The notes under the pieces: model-generated
Database searches by the model: none
Told to the model about the DNA's origin: nothing
What the model saw: the letters and a program-made list of their open reading frames with translations, nothing else
Shown here: positions 35,829-45,973 of the stretch, in pieces
Position numbering within the stretch: the stretch's first letter is position 1
Layout of the letters: every line of letters begins with the position of its first letter
Program-made: the position numbers and the translations under genes
Assembly (NCBI GenBank): GCA_905182425.1
Contig: CAJJBP010000007.1
Span: 124,001 to 188,000, forward strand
Reading direction: 5' to 3'
Length of the DNA: 64,000 nt
Origin: an uncultured Planktomarina sp.
Lineage (GTDB): Bacteria; Pseudomonadota; Alphaproteobacteria; Rhodobacterales; Rhodobacteraceae

Positions 35829-38297
35829 TTATGAAAGCTGGCGCTCAACCTCTTCACGTTCGAAGATCTCGATAACATCCTCAGGGCGGATGTCTTCATA
35901 GTTTTCAAATGCCATACCACATTCTTGACCAGATTGAACCTCCCCAACCTCATCTTTAAACCGCTTAAGGGTTTTAAGCGTGCCTTCGTGAACAACCACA
36001 TTGTCACGTAACAAGCGTACACCAGCAGATCTTCGAGCAACGCCTTCAGTCACCAAACAACCCGCAACTTTGCCAACACCAGATACTTTAAATACCTCCT
36101 TGATGCTCGCATACCCGATGAAAGTCTCACGGATTTCGGCACTCAAAAGACCTGAAGCTGCAGCTTTTACATCATCTACCAGATCATAAATTACAGAGTA
36201 ATATCTGATTTCGACACCTTTTTGATTAGCGGTATTGCGTGCCGATGTATTTGCCCGAACATTGAAGCCAAACACCGGAGCACCTGACGCTTCCGCGAGA
36301 CCAATATCTGATTCTGTAATTGCACCAACCCCGGAATGAAGAACGCGAACACGGACTTCGTCATTCCCAATTTTATCCATAGCTTGCACGATCGCTTCAG
36401 CAGAGCCTTGAACATCAGTTTTCACCAAAATAGGCAATTCACTTACGTCTTCATTTGCTTTTGCATTCGCCATTAACTGCTCAAGTGTAGTAGCCGCACC
36501 AGCGGCAGCACGACGATCTTTTGCGGCTTGCGCTCTGTATTGTGCAATTTCACGCGCTTGTGCCTCAGTAGACACCACGTCCAGAACATCACCCGCTTCT
36601 GGTGTGCCATTCAGACCTAAAACTTCCACCGGTGTTGATGGGCCCGCAGTTTTGATTCGATCACCCTTATCATCAACCAAAGCTCGTACTTTACCCCATT
36701 GTTCTCCAACAACAAAAATATCACCAAGTTTCAGGGTCCCATTTTGAACAAGTACTGTTGCGACCGGGCCACGGCCAACATCAAGCTGAGCTTCAATTAC
36801 AGCCCCAGACGCTGCGCGTTTTGGGTTCGCTTTCAATTCTAGGATTTCTGACTGCAGTGCGATTGCTTCTAGCAACTGATCCAAGCCTTGACCTGTAGTT
36901 GCAGAGACCTCAACGTCTTGAACTTCACCAGACATCTGCTCAACGATTACTTCATGTTGCAAAAGATCTGTCCGCACTTTTTGTGCGTCTGCTGCTGGGC
37001 GATCAATTTTATTGATCGCAACAATCATCGGTACCTGAGCCGCTTTTGCGTGGTTGATTGCTTCAATTGTTTGCGGCATAACAGCGTCATCAGCCGCAAC
37101 TACCAAAATGACAATATCAGTGACTTGTGCACCACGTGCACGCATCGACGTAAACGCCGCGTGACCTGGTGTGTCCAAAAACGTCAAAAGCTCCACCCTT
37201 TTGTTCACTTGGTAAGCACCAATGTGTTGCGTAATTCCCCCAGCTTCTCCTGATACAACACGCGCATTTCGGATGGCGTCCAGTAGTGAAGTTTTACCAT
37301 GATCCACGTGACCCATGACCGTGATGATTGGAGCTCGTAGGAGCTAAATCCTCTGGTTTGTCATGTACTTGGTCAATCACATCTTCAACATCAGCGTCAG
37401 AAACCCGGACCATTTTATGGCCAAACTCTTCCACGATCAACTCAGCTGTATCTTGATCAATAGTTTGGTTCTGTGTCACCATCATACCCATTTGCATCAA
37501 AGACTTCACAACATCAGCTGCACGCTCAGCCATACGGTTCGCCAGTTCCTGAACGGCAATGCCATCTGGGACCTGAACGTCACGTACAACCTTTTCACGC
37601 TCTACGGTACCACCCATCGCTTTTTGGCGGGCACGCTCTTGCTTGCGCTTCATAGAGGCCATGGAGCGATGGCGATTGTTGCCACCAGTCGCTTGGCTCA
37701 CCGTCAGTTTACCCGAGCGGCGGTTATCATCGCCGCGTCCTTTTGCGTTGCGATTTGGGCGAGCCGGTTCTTCTCGACGCGGTTGTTCTGTGAGCTTTTG
37801 AACGAGCCGGCCAGATTTTGCTGCTCGCTCTTCTGGAGACGCTTGGGGTGCAGCTGCTCGCATAGCTGCTGCTTCTGCTTCACGTTTTTTGCCTCTTCTG
37901 CTTCAGCCTTCGCTTTAGAGCGCTGCTCACGCTCAAGAATTTCGCGATCTTTAGTCTCCGCCTCTTCACGGCGGCGGCTGCGCTCTGCATCTCGCTCACG
38001 TTCTTCGCTAACCCTGCGCGCAGCATCCTCTGTTTCGCGTGCTTTTGCCGCCTGTACAGCCTTTAAACGACGGTCCATTTCGACGTCGGAAATACCCGCA
38101 GGTCGGCGCGCCGGATCCCCACCCCGCACCGTGCCAGGTGCAGCAGGTTTTGCCGCACCGGGTTTTGGCACAACAACACGTTTGCGTTTAGTTTCCACCA
38201 CAACATTCTTCGTCCGGCCATGGCTGAAACTCTGTTTCACATTGCCCGCACGGGGGCCACCACGCAAACCTAATGTATTTTTACCGTCGTCGCTCAT
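35829..38297 (-). CDS. infB: Translation initiation factor IF-2, two frameshifts
   Basis: About 822 residues. The N-terminus is the long, basic, Arg/Glu-rich region of alphaproteobacterial IF-2 ([37 protein letters not shown]). The G domain has [20 protein letters not shown] (G1), [12 protein letters not shown] (G2), [10 protein letters not shown] (G3) and AINKIDRP (G4). The C-terminus is [20 protein letters not shown]. The frame slips in the A6 run complementary to 37885-37890 and again near 37338 by one extra base; each repair restores the expected protein. IF-2 positions fMet-tRNA and is essential. Last gene of the rimP-nusA-ylxR-infB operon. Confidence 0.96.
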
Positions 38298-38339
38298 AAA
38301 GCTCTATCGTCCTTTCAGAGGGCAAACGCCCTGTGCCAC

Positions 38340-38934
38340 TTAATCCGCTTCTCGTAATCCAAGTAACTTGTCTGCTTCGTTTACTACCCGAACACTGAGT
38401 CCACCAGAGGAGATTGCGGCGTGTATCGCATGCCCACGCCCAAATGCCAAACCCAATTCCTGTGAATTTAAACATCCAAAAAATCTTCCCCCTTCGGGTG
38501 TCCATAATTTACCTTTTCCACGTTCCGATCCATCACTTGCCTGAAGTAGAATTTTGGCTCTGCCATCAGCCAACCAACCTTTAACTTTTTCAAAACCAGT
38601 CACGGCTTTACCTGCTTTACGGGCAATAGATAAGAGATCAACAACGCGTCGTGCCAATTGGTGGTCAATTGTATAGATTAGCTCCTCTGGTACCGTGACT
38701 TGTGTCTTTGCACCATGAGAAAAAACCTTTGATTTTATAGCTTCTTGCAGAACTTTTTTGTTAGCGGAAACATAATATCCACGTCCTGGTAATTTTTCAA
38801 GAATATCCGGTACCACCACACCGTCAGGACTAGTAACAAAGCGGATAAGGCCTGACTTTTGGACCAGAATTTTGACTGATTAGACATTTACGTTCAGCCA
38901 TATCTTCTACTTTTTTGGTACTACCTTGGCTCAT
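38340..38934 (-). CDS. YlxR-type RNA-binding protein (DUF448 plus L7Ae-like), frameshifted
   Basis: The ATG at 38934 opens MSQGSTKKVEDMAERKCLIS, the N-terminal DUF448 start with its ERKC motif. The frame breaks at about 38850-38860 and resumes at GLIRFVTSPDGVVVPDILEK, LPGRGYYVSANKKVL, the rest of the YlxR domain. The C-terminal ~100 residues resemble an L7Ae/L30e fold (DLLSIARKAGKAVTGFEKVK, ADGRAKILLQASDGSERG). Total about 198 codons. It sits between nusA and infB as in most alphaproteobacteria. A role as a nucleoid or RNA-binding regulator is known only for some relatives. Confidence 0.88.
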
Positions 38935-38940
38935 TTAACT

Positions 38941-40549
38941 TTATTTCTCCGATTTAACTTCTTCCGACAGCTCTTCGTTTGATGCCAAATCGTCTGGGTC
39001 AACCCACCCCAACATAATCCGAGCAGTCATCACCATATTTTGGGCTTCAGCGAGATCAACTTCAAATTTTTCAAGGACACCGTCATCTTTGACGCGTTCG
39101 CCTCCTTCCGTTGTCCAACCACCAGCTAGTTCCCAGTCCGCGCAGGTCGCAAAGTCTTCTAGGGTTTTTACACCATCTTCAGCCAAAGCTTCAATCATTA
39201 GTGGAGTTAGGCCCTCAAATGTAACAAGGCTATCTTCCACTCCAAGTTCACGCGCGCGCTCCATTGCTCGTTTGTTTTCAGATTCTATAACGTCACGAGC
39301 ACGCGCCTGAAGCTCACCAGCAGTCGCTTCGTCAACACCATCGATAACCAAAAGTTCTTCAACTTCAACATATGCAACCTCCTCAAGGTTTGTGAAGCCT
39401 TCAGAAACGAGAAGTTGGGCAAAGAATTCATCGAGGTCCAGGTTATCCATAAATAACTTAGTGCGTACTTCGAACTCAGCTTGACGACGCTTGGATTCCT
39501 CTTCTTCAGTCATGATATCAATATCTAAGTTTGTAAGCTGACTGGCCAAACGGACATTTTGTCCACGGCGGCCAATCGCTAAGCTGAGCTGTTCACCTGG
39601 AACGACAACTTCAATCTTGCCCGCTTCTTCATCCAGTACAACTTTAGTAACTTCTGCCGGTTGCAAAGCGTTAACCAAAAAGGTGGGCTGGTCTTCATTC
39701 CAAGGAATGATATCAATTTTTTCGCCCTGCAGCTCGTTAACAACAGCCTGAACGCGGACCCACGCATACCAACACAGGCGCCAACTGGGTCAATAGAACT
39801 ATCATATGAAATCACCGCTATTTTGCGCGCGAGACCAGGATCACGTGCAACCGCTTTAATCTCAATGATACCATCATAAATTTCTGGAACTTCCATCTTG
39901 AACAATTCGGCCATAAATTCTGGCGCTGTACGCGTGAGAGAAAGATTTGCGGGCCACGTTGCTCGCGGCGCACGTCCTTTATGTAAACCCGAATACGGTC
40001 GTTCGGACGATAGCTTTCGCGACCAATTTTTTCATTACGCCGCAAAACGGCTTCGCCACGACCAATATCTACAATCACATTTCCATATTCCTCGCGCTTC
40101 ACCAAACCATTAATGATTGTACCAGCGCGATCTTTGAATTCTTCAAATTGGCTATCACGCTCAGCTTCGCGTACTTTTTGCAAAATAACTTGCTTTGCTG
40201 CTTGCGCTGCAATCCGGCCCATCTCGACAGGTGGAACTTCTTCCACGAGAGTTTGACCAACCTCTGGGCTTTCCATGTATTGCTTTGCTTGCTCTACAGT
40301 GAATTCAGCCTGGTAATTTTCCAGCAAATCTTCTGTAACAACGGTGCGAACACGAGTGAAAACCGCACGACCAGTTTTGCGGTCAATAGATACGCGAATA
40401 TCCATTTCAGCGCCATAGCGGGACTTGGCAGCACGTGCCAAAGATTCTTCCATGGCTTCGATAACTAAACCTGGATCGATCATTTTCTCACGTGCAACAG
40501 CTTCTGCTGTTTGCAAGAGCTCAAGCTGGTTTGCAGATGTAATAGCCAT
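38941..40549 (-). CDS. nusA: Transcription termination/antitermination factor NusA, two frameshifts
   Basis: About 536 residues. The N-terminal RNA polymerase-binding domain starts [20 protein letters not shown]. The S1 domain ([40 protein letters not shown]) is followed by two KH domains ([27 protein letters not shown] and [18 protein letters not shown]). The C-terminal acidic helix-hairpin repeats include [19 protein letters not shown]. Frame breaks lie near 39915-39945 (before [12 protein letters not shown]) and near 39750-39760 in a GGGTCC context (before the second KH domain). Both are repaired by one or two bases. NusA tunes pausing and termination; it is essential in most bacteria. Confidence 0.96.
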
Positions 40550-41121
40550 TAATCTTCCTCTCCATCAACGATGGTTTGCACTTCATCATATTGGGTTTCA
40601 TCGATATGACCTGCGTCTTTACGGCCTTTCAGGACCTCACGGATCAATTCATCAGTAAGTATCAGCTTTGCGTCAGCCAGCCAGTCAAATTTCAAACCAA
40701 TTGTACCTTCATCAACTGTGATGAGAATCTCGTCACCCTCGACACCGGCCAGCTCACCCTTGAAACGGCGGCGGCCATCAATCAGCTGTTCTGTTTCAAT
40801 TTTTGCCGTATATCCAAGCCATTGGCCAAAGTCCTTGATGCGTGTCAGCGGGCGATCGATACCAGGACTCGATATTTCTAAAGTATAGGCCTCAATAATT
40901 GGATCTTCGACATCCATTAGAGCAGAAACAGCAGTGCTAATTTCAGCACAGCCATCCACTTCCATTGTGCCATCAGGCTTTTGGACCATGATTTGTAGTA
41001 ATGGTGTATTACCCCCCATTAAGCGAAGACGCACAATTTCGAAACCCATACCCTCAACCGCTGGGTTTAGGGTTTCGTAGATACGTTTATCCATTGCTGC
41101 TTTGGCGATCAAATCGGTCAT
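40549..41121 (-). CDS. rimP: Ribosome maturation factor RimP
   Basis: This 190-residue protein starts at the ATG at 41121; a second ATG two codons upstream (41127) is also possible. It has [20 protein letters not shown], the signature [19 protein letters not shown] near residue 85, and the SH3-like C-terminal half with [20 protein letters not shown]. RimP is needed for 30S subunit maturation. It overlaps nusA by one base. An intrinsic-terminator-like hairpin lies 18 bases upstream of the start, suggesting regulation in the leader. Confidence 0.94.
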   Translation of the reverse strand: MTDLIAKAAMDKRIYETLNPAVEGMGFEIVRLRLMGGNTPLLQIMVQKPDGTMEVDGCAEISTAVSALMDVEDPIIEAYTLEISSPGIDRPLTRIKDFGQWLGYTAKIETEQLIDGRRRFKGELAGVEGDEILITVDEGTIGLKFDWLADAKLILTDELIREVLKGRKDAGHIDETQYDEVQTIVDGEED

Positions 41122-41138
41122 AATCAACTTTCAGGCAC

Positions 41139-41163
41139 AAAAAAACGGGCGTGCAGCCCGTAA
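41139..41163 (-). terminator. Terminator-like hairpin in the rimP leader
   Basis: On the minus strand ACGGGC-TGCAC-GCCCGT forms a six-pair GC-rich stem followed by seven T. The T run ends just before the rimP ribosome-binding region. It either ends an upstream minus-strand transcript of unknown nature or acts as an attenuator for the rimP-nusA-infB operon. Confidence 0.75.
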
Positions 41164-41689
41164 AGTTTTCCGGTGGATTGTTGGGGTTGGAAGCCAAATA
41201 TCCGCTGTTAAAATTTCCCTACATGTTTTATCAGAAGGTTTCAATCCCATCCTCATATTTGTTTTTAGATCACTAAAACAATGCGCTCAAAAAGCTTGGT
41301 ATTAAAAAATCTGAAAGCCAGGGACGTCAAAATCAAACTAAGAAAAGTTTTTACGTACGTAACCAGGTGGCAGTTGTTTAATCGCCACTTAGGCCAAGGC
41401 GCAAAGTGCAGCCAAGGGTAGCGTTATTACGATGCACTGGGCGGGATGGGTGGCTGGCGTGAACCGCAGGTTTACCTCTAAGCTGAAACGAACAAGCGGT
41501 CCTGAGGGATTTAGCTGATTCTTTCTTTACCTCTTACAGCGTGGTCTGCCTATTGGTTATTCAACTTCGTGACAAAATACTAAAGCTTTGACTCGATTTG
41601 GCATTTATACGCCCACTACAACGTCATTGGTAATATAACGCTAAGTCAACAACTCAGTGCCTTAAATAAAGCTTTTTAGGCTCTTTCAT
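41164..41689. other. Intergenic region with a GC-richer, possibly structured core
   Basis: No protein-like frame is present in about 525 bases between pip and rimP. The central part (about 41360-41540) is richer in G and C than its surroundings and has short inverted repeats such as AGTGCA/TGCACT (41405-41437). I could not fold it into a tRNA, tmRNA, RNase P RNA or SRP RNA. A non-coding RNA is possible but unsupported. Confidence 0.35.
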
Positions 41690-42661
41690 TTAACCAGTTC
41701 GCAAGAAATCTGTAATGTTGACTAAAGCAGCACTTATGGGCGCGTCAGACAAGGAATGCCCCGCCTTTCCAACAATACTCAACCGTGCACCAGGCCAAGC
41801 CTCTGCCAAATCCCAAGCCGTTTTTGGAGGGCATATCATATCATATCGTCCCTGGACGATGTAACCACGGATATCTTTGATACGGTGCATATTTTCGAGA
41901 ATTCCCTGCCCTGGAACCAAAAATAGTTTGTTACGAAAATAGTGGTTTTCTATCCGGGCAAACGCACGTGCATAATGGGAGGGCGCTTCTCCAGAAATTC
42001 CAGTAGAATCAATCGAGGCGAGTGCATTTTCCCAACCCGCCCAAGCGCGCGCATAGCGCGTCTCAGTCATCATATCACCACTAAAAAGGCGCTGGTTATA
42101 AGCTGCAATTAAATCATCACGCTCATCTTCAGGGATAAGAGCCATAAACCTTGACCATGCTTCTGGCCAAAATCGCCCAGCACCACCCGCATAAAACCAA
42201 TCCAGCTCATTTTGACTACCTAGAAATACGCCACGGATAATAAGGTTTTGGACAGATCTTGCATGTGCTTGAGCGTAAAGTAGGGCCAGTGTTGCGCCCC
42301 AACTCCCGCCAAAAACCAACCATTTCTCTATCCCAAGATCGGTCCGGATACGTTCGATATCTGAAACCAAATGCCATGTAGTATTATGCTCCACAATCGC
42401 GTGCGGTCGCGAACGACCACAACCTCTTTGATCAAACAGAATAATACGGTAATGACTGGGATCAAAATAACGCCGCATTCCAGGACTACACCCACCTCCA
42501 GGGCCACCATGCAAAACTACAACAGGTACACCATCAGCTCGTCCGCATTGCTCTACGTAGATGTGATGACCGTCACCAACATCCAGTATACGCTGATCGA
42601 AAGGCTCAATCGGTGGATAAAGAAGCTCTACTGCGCGTTTTTGACCAGCGACTTTGTCCAT
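41690..42661 (-). CDS. pip: Proline iminopeptidase
   Basis: From the ATG at 42661 the protein has 323 residues and starts LYPPIEPFDQRILDVGDGHH after a short lead. It has VVLHGGPGGGCSPGMRRYFD, LFDQRGCGRSRPH, the nucleophile elbow VFGGSWGATLALLYAQ, and the catalytic His in VGKAGHSLSD. These are the marks of prolyl iminopeptidases of the alpha/beta-hydrolase fold, which release N-terminal proline. It is divergent from ubiG with a short shared promoter region. Confidence 0.93.
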   Translation of the reverse strand: MDKVAGQKRAVELLYPPIEPFDQRILDVGDGHHIYVEQCGRADGVPVVVLHGGPGGGCSPGMRRYFDPSHYRIILFDQRGCGRSRPHAIVEHNTTWHLVSDIERIRTDLGIEKWLVFGGSWGATLALLYAQAHARSVQNLIIRGVFLGSQNELDWFYAGGAGRFWPEAWSRFMALIPEDERDDLIAAYNQRLFSGDMMTETRYARAWAGWENALASIDSTGISGEAPSHYARAFARIENHYFRNKLFLVPGQGILENMHRIKDIRGYIVQGRYDMICPPKTAWDLAEAWPGARLSIVGKAGHSLSDAPISAALVNITDFLRTG

Positions 42662-42727
42662 GATTAACCTATATAGTTGCGGGGTGGGACAAAGCCCTCT
42701 CAAAGTTAAATCCATATGGAGACCAGA

Positions 42728-43475
42728 ATGCAAGGCAACCAATCTACCATTGACCCATCTGAAGTCGCAAAGTTTGAAGCCATGTCAAATGAATGGTGGG
42801 ATTTAGAGGGAAAATTTAAACCCTTGCATATGCTCAATCCGTGTCGGCTGGACTACATTAATGAGCAAATAGCGATGGAGTTTAATAAAGATCTCTCTCA
42901 AAACTTACCATTTAAAGGTCTGCGCATTTTGGATATTGGTTGCGGTGGAGGGCTTCTGTGTGAGCCTATGGCGCGCTTGGGCGCGAGCGTTGTCGGCGCA
43001 GACGCCGCTTCAGGAAATATCCCTGTAGCACAGAATACATGCGCGGCAATCTGATCTGGAAATTGACTATCGTCATACAACTGCCGAGGCGCTGGCCGAC
43101 CGCGGTGAAAAATTTGATGTTGTTCTAAATATGGAGGTTGTTGAGCACGTTTCAGGTCCACCCACTTACCTTCTAGCTTGCCAGAAACTTTTAAAGCCGG
43201 GTGGTTTACACATCTGCTCAACTTTAAATCGTAATCCAAAGAGCTTTCTGTTCGCCATTATTGGAGCAGAATGGGTAATGCGGTGGTTGCCAAAGGGCAC
43301 ACATGACTGGAATAAATTCATTACTCCTGATGAACTGTTTGCCCTTTTAACAGAAGCCGGTCTTTTACCGGTAGATCGGAAAGGGTTTGTATTCGATAAA
43401 ATAAGGTGGAGTTGGTCTTTGTCTGCAACAGATTTGAGCGTAAATTACGTGACAGCAAGTCTTAAACCAACCTAA
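42728..43475 (+). CDS. ubiG: Ubiquinone O-methyltransferase UbiG, frameshifted
   Basis: The ATG at 42728 follows GGAG; the one at 42716 has no ribosome site. The SAM-binding motif is [20 protein letters not shown] near residue 67. The typical [17 protein letters not shown]-like N-terminus ([19 protein letters not shown]) is intact. A frame break at about 43027-43033 separates ASGNIPVAQ from [31 protein letters not shown] and [20 protein letters not shown] follow. The enzyme does both O-methylations of ubiquinone synthesis. About 249 codons, normal length. Confidence 0.95.
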
Positions 43476-43915
43476 ACTTCTTTAGCCAAATTTGCTCGCA
43501 GTTCACGTAGCACCGGCAAAACATTTTTGAGCTTCTCCACCCCAGCCGATCCAATCGCTTTGGTCATGATAGGGCCAATTTGGGCAAAGGCGTGATCTCT
43601 CGCTGCGCGACCAGCCGGGCTAATGACAACTTGCTTTCGCCGCGCATCATCCCAATCGGGACGGATATGCACGTAACCCGCCCATTCTAATTTAGCTAAA
43701 GTGTTCGTCATTGCTCCGCGCGTTAGATTAAAGGATTTCGCTAATTGCGCAGGGGACCTTTCTGTTCCCAAGTTAGCAAGATGATTGAGAACAGAAAAAT
43801 GTGACAGCTCCATGCCTTTTGGCAAACCCTTGGAGATCCGGCTTCGGAGTAATTGATCAAGGGCAAGGATTTCTGAAAAGAGTCCGACGGAAAGGGTTTC
43901 AACTAGATGTGTCAT
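43472..43915 (-). CDS. MarR-family transcriptional regulator
   Basis: This 147-residue protein has the winged helix of Mar[41 protein letters not shown] (recognition helix) and the wing [20 protein letters not shown]. It overlaps the nitrilase gene upstream by 17 bases and the convergent ubiG stop by four. The ligand and targets cannot be told; the operon with nitrilase and glutaredoxin might suggest thiol or stress signals, which is only inference. Confidence 0.9.
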   Translation of the reverse strand: MTHLVETLSVGLFSEILALDQLLRSRISKGLPKGMELSHFSVLNHLANLGTERSPAQLAKSFNLTRGAMTNTLAKLEWAGYVHIRPDWDDARRKQVVISPAGRAARDHAFAQIGPIMTKAIGSAGVEKLKNVLPVLRELRANLAKEV

Positions 43916-44741
43916 TAACTGGGTAAGACCTTAACTTATAAAGACGATCGTGCTGCAAAGATGCCACACGCGATCTTGCCCTGTCCACTGCACCTAAATC
44001 AAGCTCGACAAAGTGCAACCCAGTTGCATCACCCGCATCCAAAATAATCTCCCCCCAGGGATCAACGACCAAGCCATGCCCAAAGGTTTTGCGACCCGTA
44101 CCCGGATGAGAACCAGTTTGAGCAGAAGCAACCACATAACACCCTGTCTCAATAGCGCGTGCGCGCAGCAGGCTATGCCAATGCGCCTTGCCAGTTAAAG
44201 GAGAAAAGGCGGCCGGTATCGTTAAGATCTTCGCACCAGCTTGCGCCAACGCCCTGTAGAGGTGGGGAAACCTAAGATCGTAACAGATAGTCAATCCCAT
44301 TAAGCCCCAGGGCGTCTGTGCTAAAACCGCTTCTTGTCCAGCACGAAAACTTTTGGATTCACAATAGGTCTCTTCAGATGATAACTGGACGTCAAACATG
44401 TGTATTTTATCATAATGCGCAACCGTTTTACCCTTTGCATTAATCAAAACAGAGCGATTTGCAAATCGCCCATTGGAGTCATCTGTCTTTATGCTAATTG
44501 AGCCCAATGCGACCCATAAATCCAATAAGCAGGCTTTTTGCGCAACAGCGGCAATGAAAGAGTGGCTTTCAAAAGGCTTTAGAACTTGCATCTGGTGTTT
44601 GCGATCAAAAGACACACAATTTGTAACTTCTGGTAAAAATAGAATGTCTTGCCCTACTGATTTTTCCATCAAATTCAGAACGCAATCAAGGTTTTCGTCT
44701 GGCTGGTCACTAGAAGTTATTTGTGCAACCGCGATCTTCAA
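43899..44741 (-). CDS. Carbon-nitrogen hydrolase (Nit-type, deaminated glutathione amidase-like)
   Basis: This 280-residue protein has the nitrilase-fold triad: Glu in ILFLPEVTNCVS (near residue 39), Lys in AHYDKIHMFDVQL (near residue 112) and Cys in LMGLTICYDLRFPHLYRAL (near residue 152). KIHMFDV and YDLRFPHLYRALA are typical of the Nit branch, whose members hydrolyse deaminated glutathione. The neighbouring glutaredoxin gene (overlap of four bases) fits a glutathione context. Confidence 0.9.
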   Translation of the reverse strand: MKIAVAQITSSDQPDENLDCVLNLMEKSVGQDILFLPEVTNCVSFDRKHQMQVLKPFESHSFIAAVAQKACLLDLWVALGSISIKTDDSNGRFANRSVLINAKGKTVAHYDKIHMFDVQLSSEETYCESKSFRAGQEAVLAQTPWGLMGLTICYDLRFPHLYRALAQAGAKILTIPAAFSPLTGKAHWHSLLRARAIETGCYVVASAQTGSHPGTGRKTFGHGLVVDPWGEIILDAGDATGLHFVELDLGAVDRARSRVASLQHDRLYKLRSYPVNDTSS

Positions 44742-44995
44742 GCTGCCAACATCAAATCAAGCTTTCCAGAACGCTCAAGAGCATGCAAATCATCACATCC
44801 ACCGATGTGGGTATCGCCAATTAAAATCTGTGGCACTGTATGACAGCCATTTGTTCGCACCATCATCTGCGAACGTAGTTCAGGGTTTCCTGAAATATCA
44901 ACCTCTTGGAAACTAACGTTCTTAGAGTCAAGTAATCGTTTGGCTGCATGGCAATAACCACAAAGTTTAGAGGTATATATTTCAACAATTTTCAT
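44738..44995 (-). CDS. grxC: Glutaredoxin 3 family protein
   Basis: This 85-residue protein has a thioredoxin fold with active site SKLCGYCHAAKRLL near residue 12. The usual CPYC is CGYC here, which in relatives changes the redox potential or favours cluster binding. TVPQILIGDTHIGGCDDLHA holds the cis-proline and the glutathione-binding GG. It reduces disulfides with glutathione. It is the first gene of a grxC-nit-marR unit. Confidence 0.92.
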   Translation of the reverse strand: MKIVEIYTSKLCGYCHAAKRLLDSKNVSFQEVDISGNPELRSQMMVRTNGCHTVPQILIGDTHIGGCDDLHALERSGKLDLMLAA

Positions 44996-45106
44996 TATTC
45001 AAATCTCCATTGTGCATATACCATTTAAAGGTCTTTTCTAAGGCATGCCAGCGCTAAAACCTGCTTAAGGCTTGCAATACCTTCACCTCCCTTTTACCTC
45101 AGAAAA

Positions 45107-45922
45107 ATGGCTTCTATTAAATTGTTCAATCTTAAAGCTCGAAACCTAAAACGCATTCGCACAAAAATTGATGGAATGTTTTTACAAGTCCTCGCACGAG
45201 ATGAAATCTTAGAAAGGCTGGAAGATATTAATAGATCATTTGAGGCGATAGCAATTGTAACTGGTTTCCCAGAGATATGGTCACAAAGTCTACCTAAAGC
45301 AAACTTAATCGCCGACTCTGATACGCTGGATCTAGCACAAAAGGAATTTGATTTGATAATCCACGCAATGGCTTTGCATCACAGCAATGACCTCGTGGGG
45401 CAAGTCATTCAATCCACCCAAGCCTTAAAGCCAGATGGATTATTCATCAGCTCATGCTTTGGTGGTCAAACATTAGCTGAACTGCGAGCAGCCTTATCCA
45501 CAGCGGAAGCCGAACTATGTGGCGGGCTCTCCCCACGTATTTCACCCATGGCAGAAATTCGCGACCTTGGGGCAATCTTACAACGTGCAGGGCTCGCCCT
45601 ACCAGTCGCAGATAATCTCAATATCTCCACCAGTTACCGCGACCTAAGGCATCTTATGCTTGATCTTCGCGATATGGGAGAAACAAACATCATGAAATCT
45701 CGGTCAAAGTCTTTTACTGCACGTACTTTGTTTAATCGCGCTCAAGAAATATACGCCGCGGAATTCAAAAACTCAGATGACCGCTTAATGTGTACCTTTG
45801 AGTTAATGTTCCTCTCTGGCTGGGCGCCACATAAAAATCAGCCAAAGCCATTGCGGCCTGGGTCAGTTAGGAAATCACTTCTAGCCGCGTTAGACGAGGC
45901 AAAATCGTATCCTGGCGATTGA
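45107..45922 (+). CDS. Class I methyltransferase-like protein (NDUFAF5/BioC-like)
   Basis: This 271-residue protein resembles the BioC/NDUFAF5 branch: FLQVLARDEILERLEDINRS at the N-terminus, DLIIHAMALHHSNDLVGQVI, ALKPDGLFISSCFGGQTLAE, and the C-terminal RTLFNRAQEIYAAEF and SGWAPHKNQPKPL. The first SAM motif is degenerate: instead of a GxGxG loop it reads IAIVTGFPE. Such proteins in alphaproteobacteria lie next to grxC, as here, divergently. Whether it still binds SAM is unclear. NDUFAF5 in mitochondria acts on complex I; that role here would be inference. Confidence 0.8.
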   Translation: MASIKLFNLKARNLKRIRTKIDGMFLQVLARDEILERLEDINRSFEAIAIVTGFPEIWSQSLPKANLIADSDTLDLAQKEFDLIIHAMALHHSNDLVGQVIQSTQALKPDGLFISSCFGGQTLAELRAALSTAEAELCGGLSPRISPMAEIRDLGAILQRAGLALPVADNLNISTSYRDLRHLMLDLRDMGETNIMKSRSKSFTARTLFNRAQEIYAAEFKNSDDRLMCTFELMFLSGWAPHKNQPKPLRPGSVRKSLLAALDEAKSYPGD

Positions 45923-45973
45923 CGACAGCCTAATTACCCTTATTTCAATTGGAAAGCATCTTAGGAGCCAGAA

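Noticed and set aside
41360-41540. tRNA, tmRNA, SRP or RNase P RNA gene
   Set aside because: I could not find a T-arm, a tag reading frame or the conserved blocks of these RNAs on either strand.
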